The notes under the pieces: model-generated
What the model was told of the DNA's origin: nothing
The model's input: only the letters and a program-made list of their open reading frames with translations
The model's database searches: none
Made by a program: the position numbers and the translations under genes
Shown: piece by piece, positions 35,101-44,350 of the stretch
How the letters are laid out: each line of letters begins with the position of its first letter
How positions within the stretch are numbered: the stretch's first letter is position 1
NCBI GenBank assembly: GCA_964460465.1
Contig: CAYWSB010000005.1
Location: 1-64,000, forward strand
Direction of reading: 5' to 3'
DNA from: SLRI01 sp964460465
GTDB lineage: Bacteria; Pseudomonadota; Alphaproteobacteria; Geminicoccales; Geminicoccaceae
Length of the DNA stretch: 64,000 nucleotides

Positions 35101-35928
35101 TCAGCTCGCGTCGCGGTGCCGGGCGATGCAGGTGGCGATCACCTCGTCGAGCGGCCGCTTCCACCAGTCGAGGGCCGAGAAGATCTCGACCTCGTGGAAG
35201 CCCGTGTAGCCGGTGGCCTCGACCATCGCCCGGAGGCCCGGCAGGTCGATGACGCCGTCGCCCATCATGCCGCGGTCGGTGAGGAGATCGCGGGTCGGCA
35301 CCAGCCAGTCGCAGATGTGATAGGCGAGGATGCGCTGCTCGCGCCCGGCGCGGGCGATCTGGGTCGCGACATCCGGGTCCCACCAGACGTGATAGGCGTC
35401 GATGGCGACTCCGACGTCGGGGCCGAGCCGGCCGGCCATGTCGAGAGCCTGGCCGAGCGTGTTCACGCAGGACCGGTCTCCGGCATACATCGGGTGCAGG
35501 GGCTCGATGGCGAGCGGCATCCCGGCCGGGCGGCTGTGCTCGAGGAGCCGGGCGATGCCGTCCTCGACCATCTGCCGCGCGCCGACGATATCGCGCGAGC
35601 CCTCGGGCAGGCCGCCCACGACCAGGACCAGGCACTGGGCACCCAGGGCCACGGCCTCGTCGACGGCGCGGCGGTTGTCCTCGATCGCGGCTGCTCGACC
35701 TTCTGCGGTGGCGGCGGGAAAGAGGCCGCCTCGGCAGAGGCCGGTGACGGCGAGCCCGGCGTCGCGGATGGCCCTGGCCGAGGTCTCGAGCCCGGCTGCG
35801 GCCACCTGATCGCGCCAGGGCGCCACGGCGGGCACGCCGGCCCGGGCGCAGGCGTCGACCAGCTCGACGAGGCCGGCCTGCATGCGCACGGTGGCGAGGT
35901 TGATCGACAGCTGCGAGATGTCGGGCAT
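35101..35928 (-). CDS. Sugar phosphate isomerase/epimerase family TIM barrel protein
   Basis: 275-residue AP-endonuclease-2-like barrel. Metal-ligand-type positions are visible in LAIEPLHPMYAGDR (Glu/His, near residue 140), VAIDAYHVWWDPD near 175, HICDWLVP near 205, and FHEVEIF near 250. Such enzymes isomerise or epimerise keto sugars or act as inosose dehydratases. Last gene of the ten-gene run starting at 45400, three bases after the enolase-superfamily gene. It converges with the monooxygenase gene across a 36-base gap rich in GGCC repeats, with no clear terminator. Confidence 0.87.
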   Translation of the reverse strand: MPDISQLSINLATVRMQAGLVELVDACARAGVPAVAPWRDQVAAAGLETSARAIRDAGLAVTGLCRGGLFPAATAEGRAAAIEDNRRAVDEAVALGAQCLVLVVGGLPEGSRDIVGARQMVEDGIARLLEHSRPAGMPLAIEPLHPMYAGDRSCVNTLGQALDMAGRLGPDVGVAIDAYHVWWDPDVATQIARAGREQRILAYHICDWLVPTRDLLTDRGMMGDGVIDLPGLRAMVEATGYTGFHEVEIFSALDWWKRPLDEVIATCIARHRDAS

Positions 35929-35931
35929 GGC

Positions 35932-37350
35932 TCAGGCCTCGTAGGTCATGGGGGTGAGATCGGCGGACTTGGGCAGGGCGGCGCTGGCGAGGCCGGGCGC
36001 GCGGAGCGAGCCGAGCGCGATCCGGCCCCGGTCGATGCGCAGCGCCGTGGTGCCCCGATGGTCGCGGTAGAGATCGGGGTGCGCCGCGAGGAACGCCCGC
36101 TGCTCGTGCGCCGGAGCGGCGGCCATGCCGTGGACGTAGTGGTGGCCGTTGCGCTCGACATGGTCGCAGCCGATGAGCGTGGCGAGGGCCAGGTCCTGCT
36201 GGACGGCGAGCCCGGCCTGGGTGGTCAGGTCCTCGGCCGACATGAAGTAGCGCTCGTGCCCGGCCTCGGCGTTCCATTTGGCGCAGCGGGCGCGGTTCAG
36301 GAGGGCCTTGTAGAAGCCCTTGCAGGACTTCGAGGACACGCCGGTGTAGCCCAGCGCCTTGGCCTCGAGGAAGGCGTCGATATGGCCGTCGGATTCGTCG
36401 ATCTCGACCGGCTTGAGCGCCGCGAGGTCGCTGATGTCGCGCGCCAGGGCCTGGGCGCGGCCGATCGGCTGCTCGATGAAGAGCACACTCTGCCGCAGCC
36501 GGGCCAGGCGTGGCTCCGCCTCGATCCGGCGCCAAAGCGCGATGACGGCGTCGGCGTCGGTGTACTGCTCGTTGCCGTCGAGCGTGGCCCTGGCGCCGGC
36601 CACGCCGTCGGTGACGGCGGCGATGCGGCAGAGCCGGTCGATGTCGGCCTCGAGATCGCCGCCCACCTTGAGCTTGAAGTGGGTGACGCCGTAGCTCTCG
36701 ACGACCTCGCGCAGCGTTTCGGGCAGCCCGTCGTCGACGCGGGTGCCGGGCGGCTGGTCGGCGGGCTCGATCGGGTCGACGAGGCCCACCGTGTGCCGCG
36801 CCGCGATGCTCCCGGCGGGTGCGAGGCCAGCCAGGAAGGCGTCGAGGTCGAACCCCTCGAGGTCCGGGGTGGTGGTGGCGTCCAGGCCCATGATGTTGGC
36901 CTTGACCCCGGTGAAGACGTCCTGGCGCAGGTGGCGAAGGAGGGCGTCGAGGATGGCACGGTCGACCAGTGCCTGGCCGAAGCTCGCGACCAGCGGCGGG
37001 AGGCCGCCCTCGGCGCAGGCGGCGTGGTGCCCCGCCGTCACCTCGGCATGAAGGCCGAAGGCGGTGGCCTGGCCGGCCCCCTTGTACAGCTCAGCTGCGA
37101 TGGCGAGCGAGCGGCGGAGCTGGTCGAAATTGTCCTCGTTGCTGAGCGCCGGGTTCTTGTCGAACCATTTCGGCGCCAGGATTTCCGCCGCCCAGCCGGC
37201 GGCTTCGCTGCCGTCGTCCATGCGGATCGTGGCCCGGACGAAGGCCTGCGGTGCCTCGGTGAGCGTCACGATGCCGAAGCGGAAGGGCATCCGCAGCGTC
37301 ACCGGGCGCTCGAAGAAGTGAATGCCGGAGACGCGCATGGTGGGGGTCAT
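35932..37350 (-). CDS. Enolase-superfamily protein (mandelate racemase/muconate cycloisomerase-like)
   Basis: 472-residue member of the enolase superfamily, longer than the usual 370-400. It shows the KxK base motif Lys226-Leu-Lys228 in THFKLKVGGDLEAD, a metal ligand Asp in ATLDGNEQY, Glu in LFIEQPIGRA, and Glu/Asp in PVEIDESDGHIDA. It would abstract the proton alpha to a carboxylate, typical for acid-sugar dehydratases or racemases. Four-base overlap (ATGA) with the TIM-barrel gene upstream and three bases to the one downstream show tight coupling. Substrate is unknown; a sugar acid or hydroxy acid is the likely class. Confidence 0.87.
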   Translation of the reverse strand: MTPTMRVSGIHFFERPVTLRMPFRFGIVTLTEAPQAFVRATIRMDDGSEAAGWAAEILAPKWFDKNPALSNEDNFDQLRRSLAIAAELYKGAGQATAFGLHAEVTAGHHAACAEGGLPPLVASFGQALVDRAILDALLRHLRQDVFTGVKANIMGLDATTTPDLEGFDLDAFLAGLAPAGSIAARHTVGLVDPIEPADQPPGTRVDDGLPETLREVVESYGVTHFKLKVGGDLEADIDRLCRIAAVTDGVAGARATLDGNEQYTDADAVIALWRRIEAEPRLARLRQSVLFIEQPIGRAQALARDISDLAALKPVEIDESDGHIDAFLEAKALGYTGVSSKSCKGFYKALLNRARCAKWNAEAGHERYFMSAEDLTTQAGLAVQQDLALATLIGCDHVERNGHHYVHGMAAAPAHEQRAFLAAHPDLYRDHRGTTALRIDRGRIALGSLRAPGLASAALPKSADLTPMTYEA

Positions 37351-38165
37351 CGCAGGGCCTCCAGGATGCCGCGCAGGTAGCCGGCGGCGCGGGCGGCGCA
37401 GGCGGGACCGTCGGGCCGGTAGTCGAAGGGCTCGGCGGCGAGCCAGCCCCGGTAGCCGTGGCGCCGCAGGCTCTGGATGATGGGGACGACGGGCAGCGCA
37501 CCCTCGCCCGGGCCGCGCTGGTTCGGGTCGTTGAGCTGGACGTGGGCGATGTGGCCGGATGGCAGGAAGCGGTCGACCACCGCCGGGACATCGCCCTCGG
37601 TCTGCCCGGCGGCGCAGGCGTCGAGCATGGTCCTGAAGGCGGGGCTGGCGATGGTGTCGACGATGGCTGCCGCCTCGGCGATGGTGTTGACGAAGTCCGT
37701 CTCGTTCGGCGCCAGGGCTTCGAGGCAATAGGTGACGCCGGCCTTTTCGGCGGCCTCGGCGGCGGCACTGAACGCCGTCATGGCGTGGTCGCGGCTGATC
37801 TCGCCCTCGACCAGCATGCGCTGCCTGGGCGAGCCGTGGACGAGCACCGGGGCGTCGAGCTCGGCTGCCAGCCCGATCAGCCGGCGGATCGCCTCGATCG
37901 TGCGGCCGCGCACGGCCGGGTCGGGGTCGGTGATCGAGAGGCCGGCCGGGGCCACGAGGAGCCAGTGCAGGCTCGAGCAGACGAGGCCCTCGGCCGCGAG
38001 TGCCGACCTCGCGGCCGCGACCTCGCCCGACGTGAGGGTCAGGGGATCGTCCTTCAGCGTGAACGGGGCGATCTCCAGTCCGTCGTAGCCGACGGCGGCG
38101 GCGAAGGCGCATTGGCGGGGGAAGTCGAGCTCGCGGACGACCTCGTTGCACAAGGAGAGCTTCAT
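37347..38165 (-). CDS. Sugar phosphate isomerase/epimerase family TIM barrel protein (hydroxypyruvate-isomerase-like)
   Basis: 272-residue TIM-barrel protein beginning MKLSLCNEVVRELDFPRQC. Metal-binding-type residues occur in YCLEALAPNETDFVNT near residue 150, TMLDACAAGQTE near 180, HVQLNDPNQRGPGEG near 210 and WLAAEPFDYRPDG near 245. The D-P-N-Q-R-GPGEG loop is typical of the IolE/hydroxypyruvate isomerase-like group. It overlaps the TctA stop and the enolase-superfamily start by four bases each. It presumably acts in the same pathway as the second barrel protein in this operon. Confidence 0.88.
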   Translation of the reverse strand: MKLSLCNEVVRELDFPRQCAFAAAVGYDGLEIAPFTLKDDPLTLTSGEVAAARSALAAEGLVCSSLHWLLVAPAGLSITDPDPAVRGRTIEAIRRLIGLAAELDAPVLVHGSPRQRMLVEGEISRDHAMTAFSAAAEAAEKAGVTYCLEALAPNETDFVNTIAEAAAIVDTIASPAFRTMLDACAAGQTEGDVPAVVDRFLPSGHIAHVQLNDPNQRGPGEGALPVVPIIQSLRRHGYRGWLAAEPFDYRPDGPACAARAAGYLRGILEALR

Positions 38166-39661
38166 CGAGGCCTCGAGAGCAGGGATGCCCTGGCGCGGGC
38201 GAAGGGTGGCAGGTCCCAGACGAGGACCAGGAGGGTGAGGGTGGCGAGCACGGCGCAGATCGGCCGGCTGAGCAGCGGGAGGAGATCGCCGTCAGAGAGC
38301 ACCATCGCCCGGCGGAAGTTCCGGTCCAGCATCTCGCCGAGCACGATGCCCAGCACCAGGGGGGCGATCGGGTAGTGCATCAGGCGAAGGGCGAACCCGA
38401 GGAGGCCGAAGCCCACCATCACCCAGATGTCGAAGACGCGGCTGGCGATGGCGAAGGATCCGACGACGCAGAGGGTGAAGACGACCGGCATGAGGAGCGC
38501 CCGGGGCACGCGCAGCACGGCGAGCATCGGCCGGGTGAGGGCGAGGCCGAGGACCAGGATGGCGAGCGAGGCCCAGAACAGCATGGCCGCCACCTCGACG
38601 ATGAAGGCCGGGCTCTCGATCAGGATCATGGGTCCCGGCCGAACGCCATGGATGAACATCGCGGCCAGGAGCACGGCGGCCGGGGCCGAGCCCGGCACGG
38701 CGAGGGTCAGCACCGGGATGATCGCCCCGGGGACGGCCGCGCTGTTGCCGGTCTCGGATGCGAGGAGGCCTTCCGGCGCGCCCTTGCCGAAGCGCTCGGG
38801 CGTGCGGCTCGCCCGTCGTGCCGCGGCATAGGAGACCCAGGCCCCCATGTCCTCGCCGACGCCGGGGATGATGCCCATCGACGTGCCGAGCGTCCCGGAG
38901 CGCAGCATCAGCCACCAGCGGCCGAGGGTTTCGCGGACCGGCGGCAGGATGCGCCGGCCGGCGTCGCGGATGATCTCGTAGTTGCGCTGCCGCATGACCA
39001 TCAGCACCTCGGCGAAGCCGAAGGCCCCGACCAGGGCGGGCAGCAGGCCGAGGCCGCCCGCCAGGTCGCGGGTGTAGGCGAAGCGCTGGTAGGCGTGAAT
39101 ACCCTCCTGGCCCACCTGGGCGAGGAGGAGGCCGAGGAAGCCGGCGATCCAGCCCTTGATCGGGTCGGCCGTGGCGGTCAGGCGGCCGGAGATGACGACG
39201 CCGAAGACGGCGAGCCAGACGAACTCGAAGGACTGGAACCGGAGCCCGGCCTCGGCGAGCTGCGGGGCGATCAGGACCAGGAGCAGCATGCCGACCATGC
39301 TGCCGGCGAACGAGCCGAGCGTGGCGATGCCCAGCGCCTCGCCGGCCCTGCCGCTGCGGGCCATGGGAAAGCCGTCGAGGGTGGAGGCGGCGTTGGCCGG
39401 GGTGCCGGGGATGTTGAGGAGGATGGCCGAGCGGCTGCCGCCGTAGATGGCGCCGACATACATGCAGATCAGGATCAGGATGGCGTCGCCGGCGGCGAGG
39501 CGGAAGGTCAGGGTCGTGAGCAGCGCGATGCCGAGGGTGGCGGTGAGCCCGGGCATCATGCCGACGGCGATGCCGAGCAGGGTGGCCCAGACGACGTTGA
39601 CGAGGCTGGAGGCGGTGGCGAGCGCGGCGATGGCACCCGCGAGCTGGCCGAAGGCATCCAT
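38162..39661 (-). CDS. tctA: Tripartite tricarboxylate transporter large permease TctA
   Basis: 499-residue, about 11-helix permease. The signature GMMPGLTATLGIALLTTLTF near residue 38 and YGGSRSAILLNIPGTPANAA near residue 75 identify TctA. GIIPGVGEDMGAWVSYAAARR is the second inverted-repeat signature near residue 260. It couples proton or sodium flow to uptake of a carboxylate delivered by a TctC binding protein. The tctC and tctB genes lie directly upstream in the same operon. Confidence 0.94.
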   Translation of the reverse strand: MDAFGQLAGAIAALATASSLVNVVWATLLGIAVGMMPGLTATLGIALLTTLTFRLAAGDAILILICMYVGAIYGGSRSAILLNIPGTPANAASTLDGFPMARSGRAGEALGIATLGSFAGSMVGMLLLVLIAPQLAEAGLRFQSFEFVWLAVFGVVISGRLTATADPIKGWIAGFLGLLLAQVGQEGIHAYQRFAYTRDLAGGLGLLPALVGAFGFAEVLMVMRQRNYEIIRDAGRRILPPVRETLGRWWLMLRSGTLGTSMGIIPGVGEDMGAWVSYAAARRASRTPERFGKGAPEGLLASETGNSAAVPGAIIPVLTLAVPGSAPAAVLLAAMFIHGVRPGPMILIESPAFIVEVAAMLFWASLAILVLGLALTRPMLAVLRVPRALLMPVVFTLCVVGSFAIASRVFDIWVMVGFGLLGFALRLMHYPIAPLVLGIVLGEMLDRNFRRAMVLSDGDLLPLLSRPICAVLATLTLLVLVWDLPPFARARASLLSRPR

Positions 39662-39668
39662 CAGCCGG

Positions 39669-40151
39669 TCACGGCAGTCGCACGAGGAAGACGCGCTCGA
39701 AGAGGAGGGTGACGGCGGCCGTGGTGACCACCGCCATCACGACGGCGATGGCGAGGCTGCGCACCGGCCGGGTGCGCTCGAAGCCGAACCAGCCGACGAA
39801 GGCCAGGACGAAGAGGCCGGTGGCCAGCCAGAAGGGGACGCGGCCGACGAGGCCCAGCGCATAGCCGAGGCCGAGGCCGAGGGTGACGAGGGTGCGGCCG
39901 AGAGCGCCGGGCTCGGCGTGCTCCGCCGCATCCATGGCCGCGCGGCGCTGGCGCGCGCTGCGCACCAGAAGGGTGAGCGCCAGGACCAGGAGCACGAGAC
40001 CGAGCACACCCGGGGTCAGGCCGGGGGCGCTCATCGGATGGACGCCGAGATGCGCCAGGCGCGGCATCCGCCAGGATTCGACGACGATGCCGGCCGCGAT
40101 CACGACCAGCAGGGCCGAGAACCAGAGGTCGTGGCGGCGGTCGGCCGACAT
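39669..40151 (-). CDS. tctB: Tripartite tricarboxylate transporter small membrane subunit TctB
   Basis: 160 residues with four hydrophobic segments, the normal size and topology for TctB. It begins MSADRRHDLWFSALLVVIA. The open frame extends upstream to 40322, but that part overlaps tctC and is arginine-rich shadow. It lies seven bases before tctA and 61 bases after tctC. Sequence conservation in this subunit is low, so the call rests on topology and its place between tctC and tctA. Confidence 0.88.
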   Translation of the reverse strand: MSADRRHDLWFSALLVVIAAGIVVESWRMPRLAHLGVHPMSAPGLTPGVLGLVLLVLALTLLVRSARQRRAAMDAAEHAEPGALGRTLVTLGLGLGYALGLVGRVPFWLATGLFVLAFVGWFGFERTRPVRSLAIAVVMAVVTTAAVTLLFERVFLVRLP

Positions 40152-40173
40152 GGGGCTCCTCGCTGCAGCGGCG

Positions 40174-40197
40174 GCGGGGACGGCGTGCCGTCCCCGC
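40174..40197 (-). other. Hairpin directly after tctC
   Basis: Perfect 11-base inverted repeat GCGGGGACGGC / GCCGTCCCCGC with only GT between, about a 10-bp stem with a four-base loop. It lies 15 bases after the tctC stop inside a continuing operon, and no T-run follows. As with the hairpins after the family-5 binding-protein gene (1303-1325), a role in raising binding-protein over permease expression is inferred. Confidence 0.55.
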
Positions 40198-40212
40198 TCG
40201 GCGTCGGATCGC

Positions 40213-41214
40213 TCAGGGCTGCGGGATGCCCAGCTCCTCGGGCGAGATCTCGGCCCGGCCCGCCGCATGGAACGACCAGGCGTCGGCCTGGATCTCGGGC
40301 CAGACGGCCTCGAAGGCGGCATCGCCCGCGGCCGGGGTGAAGAGGGCGCCGCGCTCGAGCGCGTAGGAGCGGAGCGCCTCGGCCTCCGGGATCACCTCGG
40401 CCCAGATCTGGTTCAGGGTCTCGATGACCTCGGGCGGCGTCCCCTCCTTCGGCAGGAAGATGCCGAAGGCGGTGGAGAGGATCGGCAGGGGCTGGTCGAC
40501 GAAGTCGGTGATCGGCGGGATCGTGCCGTAGCCCTCGATCTCGAGCGGCTGCGGGCCGAGCACCGCGAGCGGCCGGAGGCGACCACCCCTGACCATCTCG
40601 GCCTGCTCCGACGCGAGCTGGGTGGTCGATTCCGCCTCGCCCGCCACGGTCGCGACCACGGCCGGATTGCCGCCGTCATAGGTGATGTGCCGGTAGTCGC
40701 CACCGACCACGCCCTTCAGGGCCTCGATCGCCGCATGGCCGGAGGAGCCCGCTCCGGCCGTGGCGACGGTGACGCCGCCGCCCTGCATGGCCTCGATGAA
40801 CTGCGCCATGTCCTCGTAGGGGGCATCGGGGTTGACCGAGACGAGGGGCACGTTGGTCACGGTGTTGTAGAGCTGCCAGTCCTCGATCCAGGTGTCCCAC
40901 TGGCCCAGGAGCTTGTAGGTGCCGAGCTGCTTCGGCGCGCCGGCGGTCCAGGTGTAGCCGTCGCGCTCCGCCTCCCAGGCGCTGGTCTTGCCGATGACGC
41001 CGGAGGCGCCCGGCTGGTTGACGACGACGACGCTCTGGCCGAGCGCCTCCTCGAGCACGCCCGCGGTGATCCGGGTGACCTGGTCGGTGGCACCGCCGGC
41101 CCCCCAGGGCACGATGATGGTGATCGGCCGGTCGGGCTGCCAGGGATAGTCCTGGGCCAGGGCCGGCGTCGCCGCGAGGGTGGCGAGGGCGAAACCGAGA
41201 AGGGTCCGCTGCAT
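40213..41214 (-). CDS. tctC: Tripartite tricarboxylate transporter substrate-binding protein TctC (Bug family)
   Basis: 333-residue periplasmic protein with signal peptide MQRTLLGFALATLAATPALA. Bug-family marks: WQPDRPITIIVPWGAGGATD right after the signal, VVNQPGASGVIG near residue 62, and GAGSSGHAAIEALKG near residue 158. It captures a carboxylate, or a derivative of one, for TctAB. It is the only complete tripartite carboxylate system in the window and belongs to the operon headed by the DapA-like gene, so its substrate is likely the compound metabolised by that operon or a product of it. Confidence 0.94.
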   Translation of the reverse strand: MQRTLLGFALATLAATPALAQDYPWQPDRPITIIVPWGAGGATDQVTRITAGVLEEALGQSVVVVNQPGASGVIGKTSAWEAERDGYTWTAGAPKQLGTYKLLGQWDTWIEDWQLYNTVTNVPLVSVNPDAPYEDMAQFIEAMQGGGVTVATAGAGSSGHAAIEALKGVVGGDYRHITYDGGNPAVVATVAGEAESTTQLASEQAEMVRGGRLRPLAVLGPQPLEIEGYGTIPPITDFVDQPLPILSTAFGIFLPKEGTPPEVIETLNQIWAEVIPEAEALRSYALERGALFTPAAGDAAFEAVWPEIQADAWSFHAAGRAEISPEELGIPQP

Positions 41215-41249
41215 GATCGTTCCTCCCTTGGGTTCTTGTCCGGTCGAGG

Positions 41250-42425
41250 TCAGCCGACGCCGCGCACCGCCATGGCGACGCGCATCCGTCGGGCGGCGAG
41301 CTCCGGATCCCGGAGCAGGCCCGCGGCATCGGCGAGGCGGAAGAGCTCCGCCAGGTGCAGGGTCGAGCGCGCACTTTCCTGGCCGCCCACCATGGTGAAG
41401 TGGTCCTGGTGGCCGTTGAGCCAGGCGAGGAAGACGATGCCGGTCTTGTAGAACCGGGTGGGCGCCTTGAAGATGTGGCGCGAGAGCGGGACCGTGGGTG
41501 CCAGGATCTCGTGGAAGGTGGCGCGGTCGCCCCTGGCCAGGGCCGCGAGCGCCGCCGACGCGGCAGGGGCAATGCCGTCGAAGATGCCGAGCAGCGCATC
41601 CGAGTAGCCCTGCTCGTCGCCCTCGATCAGCTCGGCGTAGTTGAAGTCGTCGCCGGTATACATGCGCACGCCGTCCGGCAGGCGGCGGCGCATGGCGACC
41701 TCCTTCTCCTTCGACAGCAGCGAGACCTTGATGCCGTCGACCTTGGCGGCGTTGGCCTGGATGGCGGCGAGGCAGGTGTCCATCGCCTGCCAATGATCCT
41801 TCGAGCCCCAGTAGCCCTCGAGCGCCGGGTCGAACATCTCGCCGAGCCAATGGATGATCACGGGCTCCCGCACCTGGCCGAGGACGCGATCGTAGACCCT
41901 GGCGTAGTCGTCGGGGCTCTTGGCGCAGGCGGCCAGCGCCCGGCTCGCCATCAGGATCAGCCGGCCGCCGACGCCCTCGATCGCCTCGATCTGCTGCTCG
42001 TAGGCGGCGATCACGTCGGCCACGGTCTGGCCGGGTGCCGGGGCCAGGTGGTCGGTGCCGCAGCCGGAGAAGACGAGTGCCCCCTCGCGGTCTTTGGCGG
42101 CGTCCACGGAGCGGCGGATGAGCTCCAGCGCCCCCTGCCAGTCGAGGCCCATGCCGCGCTGGGCCGTGTCCATCGCCTCGGCCACGCCGAGCCCGAGATC
42201 CCACAGATGCTCGCGATAGGCGATGGTCCGGTCCCAGTCGACCCGGGCATCGAGCCAGGGATCGGCATCGGCCAGGGGATCGGCCACGACGTGGCAGGCG
42301 GCGAAGGCCACCCGGTCGAACGGCGCCGCCGCCTTGGCCGGGAAGTCGCGCGGGGACGAGAGGTGGAATCGCTCGGTGCCGCCGCCCGCGGTCGGCAGGG
42401 TGACGGAAAGGGGCATGCCGCTCAT
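41250..42425 (-). CDS. DUF993 family protein (dihydrodipicolinate-synthase-like barrel)
   Basis: 391 residues, consistent in length and sequence with DUF993, a TIM-barrel family related to DapA-type lyases. It begins MSGMPLSVTLPTAGGG and contains VVADPLADADPWLDARVDWD, GCGTDHL, a lysine in VDGIKVSLLSKEKE and YTGDDFNY. DUF993 genes are often found beside Gfo/Idh dehydrogenases in sugar-derivative catabolism (family context from memory). It overlaps the Gfo/Idh stop by four bases. It probably performs an aldolase or retro-aldol step (inference). Confidence 0.85.
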   Translation of the reverse strand: MSGMPLSVTLPTAGGGTERFHLSSPRDFPAKAAAPFDRVAFAACHVVADPLADADPWLDARVDWDRTIAYREHLWDLGLGVAEAMDTAQRGMGLDWQGALELIRRSVDAAKDREGALVFSGCGTDHLAPAPGQTVADVIAAYEQQIEAIEGVGGRLILMASRALAACAKSPDDYARVYDRVLGQVREPVIIHWLGEMFDPALEGYWGSKDHWQAMDTCLAAIQANAAKVDGIKVSLLSKEKEVAMRRRLPDGVRMYTGDDFNYAELIEGDEQGYSDALLGIFDGIAPAASAALAALARGDRATFHEILAPTVPLSRHIFKAPTRFYKTGIVFLAWLNGHQDHFTMVGGQESARSTLHLAELFRLADAAGLLRDPELAARRMRVAMAVRGVG

Positions 42426-43573
42426 GGTTTCAACTCCGGTACGGTGAGCCAGCGCCGCTCGCGCCAGCTTTCGAGGCCCAACTCGGCCAGTTGCACGCCC
42501 TTCGCCCCCTCCATCAGGCCGTGCGCCCAGGGCGCGTCCTCGACGACGTGGCGAAGGAACATCTCCCACTGCGTGCGAAAGCCGTTCCTGGCGGCGCCGC
42601 GATCGGGCACCTCCTGCCAGTCGGCCATGAAATTCCTGGTCTGCGGTTCGTCCGGATTCCAGACGGGCTTGGGCGTGTTGACCCGGTCCTGGGTCCAGCA
42701 GCGGGTGAGCCCGGCCAAGGCCGAGCCGCGCACGCCGTCGGCCTGGAAGGTGACGAGATCATCCCGCCTGACGCGCACGCACCAGGAGGAGTTGAGCTGC
42801 GCGATCACCCCGCCCTCGAGCTCGAAGGTGGCGTAGGCGGCGTCGTCGGCGTCGGCATCGTAGAGCCGGCCGGCCTCGTCGATGCGGCTCGGGATGTGGG
42901 TCGCCCCCAGGCAGGAGACGGCCTTGACCTCTCCGAAGAGGTTGTCGAGCACGTAGCGCCAGTGGCAGAGCATGTCGAGGATGATCCCGCCGCCCTCGGC
43001 CGTCTTGTAGTTCCAGGACGGGCGCTGGGCCGGCTCCAGGTCGCCCTCGAACACCCAATAGCCGAATTCGCCGCGCACGGACAGGAGACGACCGAAGAAT
43101 CCGGCCTCCTTGAGGCGCTTCATCTTGAGCAGGCCCGGCAGGAACAGCTTGTCCTGGACGACGCCGTTCTTGACCCCCTTGGCGGCGGCGAGGCGGGCGA
43201 CGGCGAGCGCGTCGTCGAGCCTGTCGGCGATCGGCTTCTCGCAATAGACGTGGCGGCCGGCCTCGATCGCCCTGGTCAGGAGGCTGGCGCGCATCTGCGT
43301 CGTGCCGGCATCGAAGAAGATCGGGTAGGCGTCGTCGGCAAGCGCCGCATCGAGGTCGGTCGACCAGCGCTCGAGCCCGTGCGCCCTGGCCAGGGCTTCC
43401 ATCTTGCGGGCGTTGCGGCCGACAAGCAGCGGCTCCGGCACCAGCCGCTCGCCATTGGTGAGCGGCAGGCCGCCGTCGGCGCGGATCGCGAGGATCGAGC
43501 GGATGAGGTGCTGGTTCATCCCCATCCGACCCGTGACACCGTGCATGACGATACCGATGCGCTGCGTTGCCAT
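42422..43573 (-). CDS. Gfo/Idh/MocA family oxidoreductase
   Basis: 383-residue dehydrogenase. The N-terminus IGIVMHGVTGRMGMNQHLIR is an unusual Rossmann opening. It is followed by FFDAGTTQMR, then HVYCEKPIADRLDDALAVA near residue 110 holding the catalytic EKP triad. ILDMLCHWRYVLDNLFG near residue 195 supplies the substrate-domain His. It likely oxidises a hydroxyl of the imported substrate with NAD(P). Neighbours are three bases (ATPase, upstream) and a four-base overlap (DUF993, downstream). Confidence 0.88.
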   Translation of the reverse strand: MATQRIGIVMHGVTGRMGMNQHLIRSILAIRADGGLPLTNGERLVPEPLLVGRNARKMEALARAHGLERWSTDLDAALADDAYPIFFDAGTTQMRASLLTRAIEAGRHVYCEKPIADRLDDALAVARLAAAKGVKNGVVQDKLFLPGLLKMKRLKEAGFFGRLLSVRGEFGYWVFEGDLEPAQRPSWNYKTAEGGGIILDMLCHWRYVLDNLFGEVKAVSCLGATHIPSRIDEAGRLYDADADDAAYATFELEGGVIAQLNSSWCVRVRRDDLVTFQADGVRGSALAGLTRCWTQDRVNTPKPVWNPDEPQTRNFMADWQEVPDRGAARNGFRTQWEMFLRHVVEDAPWAHGLMEGAKGVQLAELGLESWRERRWLTVPELKP

Positions 43574-43576
43574 GGT

Positions 43577-44347
43577 CTATTCCATTCCCAAGAGCTCGTA
43601 GATGCGCCGCGCATACTGGCCGAACTCCGGCGACTGGCGCATGTCGAGGCGGCGCGGATAGGGCAGGTCGATGGCGAAGAAGTCGGCCATCCGCGCCGGC
43701 CCGGCGGTGAGCACGGCGCAGTGGCTGCCCATCAGGACCGCCTCCTGGATCGAGTGGGTGACGAAGAGGATGGTCTTCCGGCTCTCGCTCCAGATGCGCA
43801 GGAGCTCGAGGTTCATCCGCTCGCGCGTGAGCGCGTCGAGGGCCCCGAAGGGCTCGTCCATGAGCACGAGGCGCGGATCGTGGATCAGGGCGCGGGCGAT
43901 GGCGGCCCGCTGCTGCATCCCGCCGGACAGCTCGTACGGGCGCTTGTCGGCGAAGCCCTCGAGGCCGACGAGCCGGAGCAGGTCGCGGGCCCGCTCGCGC
44001 GCCGCCGGCATCGGCAGCCCCAGGATCTCGGCCGGCAGCAGCACGTTGTCGAGCACCGTGCGCCACTTGAGCAGGAGCGGCTGCTGGAAGACCATGCCGA
44101 CGTCGCGGCCGGGCTCGAACGGGTGCCGGGCGTCGCCGATCTCGACCGTGCCGGCGTCGTGGCCGTGCAGGTCGGCCAGGATCTTGAGCACCGTGGTCTT
44201 GCCGCAGCCCGACGGCCCGACGAGCGAGACGAACTCGCCCTCGGCCACGCTCATCGTCACGTTGGATACGGCGACGAAGTCCACGCCTCCCGTGCGGTAG
44301 ACCTTCTTGACGTTCTCCAGCCGGATGAACGGCCGCTCCATCGGCAC
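43577..44347 (-). CDS. ABC transporter ATP-binding protein, NitT/TauT/ThiZ type
   Basis: 256-residue ATPase. Walker A GPSGCGKTTVLK near residue 44, Q-loop VFQQPLLLKWRTVLDN, signature YELSGGMQQRAAIARAL near residue 142, Walker B LVLMDEPFGALD, and H-loop FVTHSIQEA. It has no permease or binding protein beside it. The matching binding protein (46299) and permease (49935) are in other transcription units that share the predicted TetR operator, so together they should form one importer. Start may be the ATG at 44347 or the one two codons later. Confidence 0.92.
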   Translation of the reverse strand: MPMERPFIRLENVKKVYRTGGVDFVAVSNVTMSVAEGEFVSLVGPSGCGKTTVLKILADLHGHDAGTVEIGDARHPFEPGRDVGMVFQQPLLLKWRTVLDNVLLPAEILGLPMPAARERARDLLRLVGLEGFADKRPYELSGGMQQRAAIARALIHDPRLVLMDEPFGALDALTRERMNLELLRIWSESRKTILFVTHSIQEAVLMGSHCAVLTAGPARMADFFAIDLPYPRRLDMRQSPEFGQYARRIYELLGME

Positions 44348-44350
44348 GGC